Part shown: piece after piece, positions 32,297-34,683 of the stretch
How the letters are laid out: every line of letters starts with the position of its first letter
Numbering within the stretch: the first letter of the stretch is position 1
Source: Krasilnikovozyma curviuscula
Lineage: Eukaryota; Basidiomycota; Tremellomycetes; Cystofilobasidiales; Mrakiaceae
Assembly: GCA_014825775.1 (NCBI GenBank)
Contig: MVAQ01000225.1
Location: 1 to 34,683, forward strand
Direction of reading: 5' to 3'
DNA: 34,683 bases
Notes under the pieces: model-generated
What the model was told of the DNA's origin: nothing
The model's input: the letters and a program-made list of their open reading frames with translations, nothing else
Databases searched by the model: none
Translations under genes and position numbers: made by a program

Positions 32297-34670
32297 ATGG
32301 ACAATGTCAGGTATTCTTCGTTGATGCAGAACATTGTGTCGACGACTGGGTCGCTTTCCATACCGTCGCTTCAGGAGCTTATCAACCTCGAGAGCACCCT
32401 CAAGCTGCTGAAACAAACGGCTACAAAGAGGCTAGAGGCAATGGAGAACGAGAAGAAGGGGCTGATTAGTGCCATTGCCGTCGAAGCGGAGAACAAGAAG
32501 TCGAAAGACAAGGCGAAGGAAAGGGAGGCAACTGAGAAGGAGAAGGAAAAACAGAAGAGAGAAAAGGAGAGGGTTAAGAGGGAGAAAGAGAAGGCTGAAC
32601 GGGATGCTGAGGCGAGGGAGAGAGTAGCTGCTGCAACGGCGTCCAGCAAAGGAAACGGCGGTTCTCAGACTGCTGGAAAGGGCAGTAAGAGCAAAGGGAA
32701 GGCTTCAGCTGCTGCTTCAGTAGTGAGGATTAAGAAAGAAGGAGGTTAGTCTTTGTTTCTATTTGTCACCAGATAGGTTTCTCAAGCTGACTCTTCCGCT
32801 GCTTTGCAGGTACGCCTGCTCCCATGTCTCCTCAAAGGTCTTCCCCTGCCCGAGGCTCTGTCGCTCCAGACGACGACTCCGATGAGTCTTTGTCTATGCC
32901 TTTGGGTCCTCTTCAAAAGAAGCAGTAGGTCATCCTCTTTTAAAGATCCGCGAACTACACTGAGTCTTCATTCTACCGCGCTCATCCTTTCACAGGAAAA
33001 AGAAGCGGAAGAGAGACAATGTCATCACTAGCGATAACGAACGAGAGAGGAGTGAAGATCCTGGTCCTTCTCAAGGTAAGTATCAATATCTCTGCTTCAC
33101 AGCGTCACATACTCATCACGCGCACGACGTACGTTCAGCTTCGTCGTCGATGGGGCCACCGGCAGCTCCCTCACATCGACCCAAGATCATCAAACTATTC
33201 ACCTCCACAGCAACCGGTTCCAACAACTCCACTCCAATAGCAGTCAAACCATCAACCCCGGCTGCAGTCTCCCACACCCCATCTATACAAACAGGATCGC
33301 ACATTGACTGGAGGCTTCCGCCTCGATCTAGGTCACTGATACCCGCCCGTCCTACTCCCAATCCACCGAATCCTCCTAACTCAATGAAGCAGACAGATAT
33401 GGAAGAAGACTTCTCCGAAGTAAAGGGAATGACCCAGATCCTATACACCACATTTCACACTGCTGTCGAGCCGTACTTCAGGCCGCTGGGGGAAGAAGAC
33501 CTGGCATTCCTGAAAGGATACAAAGTAAGTAAATCTCTCAGTTCCTTCCTAAAATACCCCGGTGTTCCAACAAAATTGCGCTCTTTTAATTAGGACGAAA
33601 ACGAGGACAACTCTGCATACGTGATTCCTCCGCTTGGTAGACATTACACTCAAGTATGGGAAGACGAAGACAACTTTTTAAATCATAACATCCCAATGCC
33701 ACCGCCACCTTCTCAAATGGAGATCAACAAACAAGCACTCGACTACGGCCCTTTACCCAATCCCAAGTTCGATCCCATGGACATCAACGACGAAGACCTG
33801 CAGTATGAAAACAAAGCCTCCGGTCCTCTCTCTGAACGATTAGCAGCGGCTTTCGTTGCCTTACCACCACCTCCTCCACCTGTCGCTGCTCAGGTACCTG
33901 TTGTGGTGGATGGCATAGTGGTGAACGGATACGGAGATTCAGTCGGGAAGGACCAGGAGAACGTCGATGGCGAGAGAACGCCGTCGAAGGTACCTGTAAA
34001 ACTTTCTGTGCAGGAGATGGAAGACAGAGTCAAGAGAGAGCTGCGACACGCTGGAATATTGGATTTAGACTCCGAGGTGAGTATTGAGTATTTGCGCACC
34101 GCCGCTCCACTCCGGCTCAGCATGCGCGGAGACAAAATTAGTCCCGCATCACACTGTACTGGCGTTGACTCTCGCCTTCTCTTGTCTCATGTACATTCAT
34201 AGGTCTCGTGGTCTACTAGAACAGATGATGAAATCACAAACTCTCTCCGCCATTGCCAGCATCTCCTCCAGCACCAGGTCAAAGTCAACGAGCATCGCAA
34301 AGCCGTGCTGTTAGATATCGCCAAAGAGCGTCTTGCCTACGGTGAATATCAGCAGTGCTTGGACAGTTTGGACAGGATTATCGAGTCTGGTTATGAGAAG
34401 AGGAAGAAGATTGCCAAAGCGAAGGAGAAGAAGTCGAAGAAGGATGGCGCAGATAAGGACGTCACTACATCCAGCTCCAACCAACCCCTGAAGCCAGAAA
34501 CGTTGACTGAGAAGGTTAGACTAGCGCTGGAGAGACGGCTAATCTTTGAGGACCAGATTGGTGCAATGTTAAGACAGGAGGAGCCGGGCAGGTTCTTTGG
34601 AATCCCGCAGCATTCCGTCTATCCAGACGACGAGGAGGACGTGTTGCCATTATTTGACAAAGGGTTTTAG
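32297..34670 (+). CDS. ADA3: Ada3/Ngg1-type subunit of SAGA/ADA histone acetyltransferase complexes
   Basis: Ada3 links Ada2 and Gcn5 in the acetyltransferase module of SAGA. The ATG at 32297 opens MDNVRYSSLMQNIVSTTGSL, then SIPSLQELINLESTLKLLKQ and a very charged coiled coil of Lys/Glu repeats encoded at about 32490-32620. Exon 1 ends 32744, exon 2 is 32810-32924, and later exons give KKKRKRDNVI (nuclear localisation-like), a Pro/Ser-rich linker, and then the conserved core: DFSEVKGMTQILYTTFHTAV, EPYFRPLGEEDLAFL, YVIPPLGRHYTQVWEDED. The C-terminal domain holds VQEMEDRVKRELRHAGILD, DDEITNSLRHCQHLLQQHQV and ALERRLIFEDQIGAMLRQEE, ending FFGIPQHSVYPDDEED and a TAG at 34668-34670. That core and tail are the Ada3 signature. 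All joins are GT-AG. The gene ends 13 bases before the window does. Confidence 0.9.
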
Positions 34671-34683
34671 TAACGGCATAGTC

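Noticed and set aside
1..34683. Biosynthetic cluster, toxin-antitoxin, CRISPR or intact mobile element
   Set aside because: Neighbouring genes are unrelated housekeeping or surface genes; no spaced direct repeats, transposase, reverse transcriptase or backbone enzyme is visible.

Overview
This window is nuclear DNA from a fungus, most likely a basidiomycete yeast of the Tremellomycetes (Cryptococcus/Kwoniella-like). The reasons are dense, short introns (mostly about 45-110 nt), tightly packed genes on both strands, and an intron-bearing tRNA gene. The gene content is typical of fungi: a Kex2-processed GH5 exo-glucanase, Sgt2, Tup1, a GPI-type secreted protein and class II aldolase. Species was not established; it is an inference from gene style and content.

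Layout, left to right. (1) 1-2012 (+): 3' part of an unrecognised multi-exon gene. (2) 2290-4335 (-): secreted exo-beta-1,3-glucanase. (3) 5281-5499 (-): 72-aa RING-like zinc protein. (4) 5760-7396 (-): SGT2 co-chaperone. (5) 8697-11607 (+): Gyp5/EVI5-type RabGAP. (6) 11923-14062 (+): TFIIE alpha subunit. (7) 14255-14500 (-): a two-exon, 58-aa Cys/His protein, head-to-head with (8) MND1 (+, 14694-16139), rebuilt here from ten small exons. (9) 16692-17348 (-): tentative unrecognised gene. (10) 17980-20964 (+): TUP1 corepressor in 12 exons. (11) 21367-22367 (-): 250-aa multi-span membrane protein. (12) 23561-25211 (-): 406-aa secreted, probably GPI-anchored DUF7729-type protein. (13) 26304-26398 (+): tRNA-Gly(UCC) with a 23-nt intron. 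(14) 27693-28352 (+): LSM8 in four exons. (15) 28731-30806 (-): class II fructose-bisphosphate aldolase. (16) 32297-34670 (+): ADA3/NGG1 subunit of SAGA-type acetyltransferase complexes.

The genes do not form one pathway. Four are general gene-expression factors (TFIIE alpha, Tup1, Ada3, Lsm8), one is meiotic (Mnd1), one belongs to tail-anchored protein targeting (Sgt2), one to membrane traffic (RabGAP), two to the cell surface (GH5, DUF7729) and one to glycolysis. There is no sign of a biosynthetic cluster, prophage-like element, CRISPR array or intact transposon. The least ordinary content is the gene architecture: MND1 with two inferred GC-AG introns and 8- and 16-nt micro-exons, two small conserved genes so fragmented that simple ORF reading misses them, and several lineage-restricted proteins of unknown function. 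I found no convincing case for a new multi-gene system.
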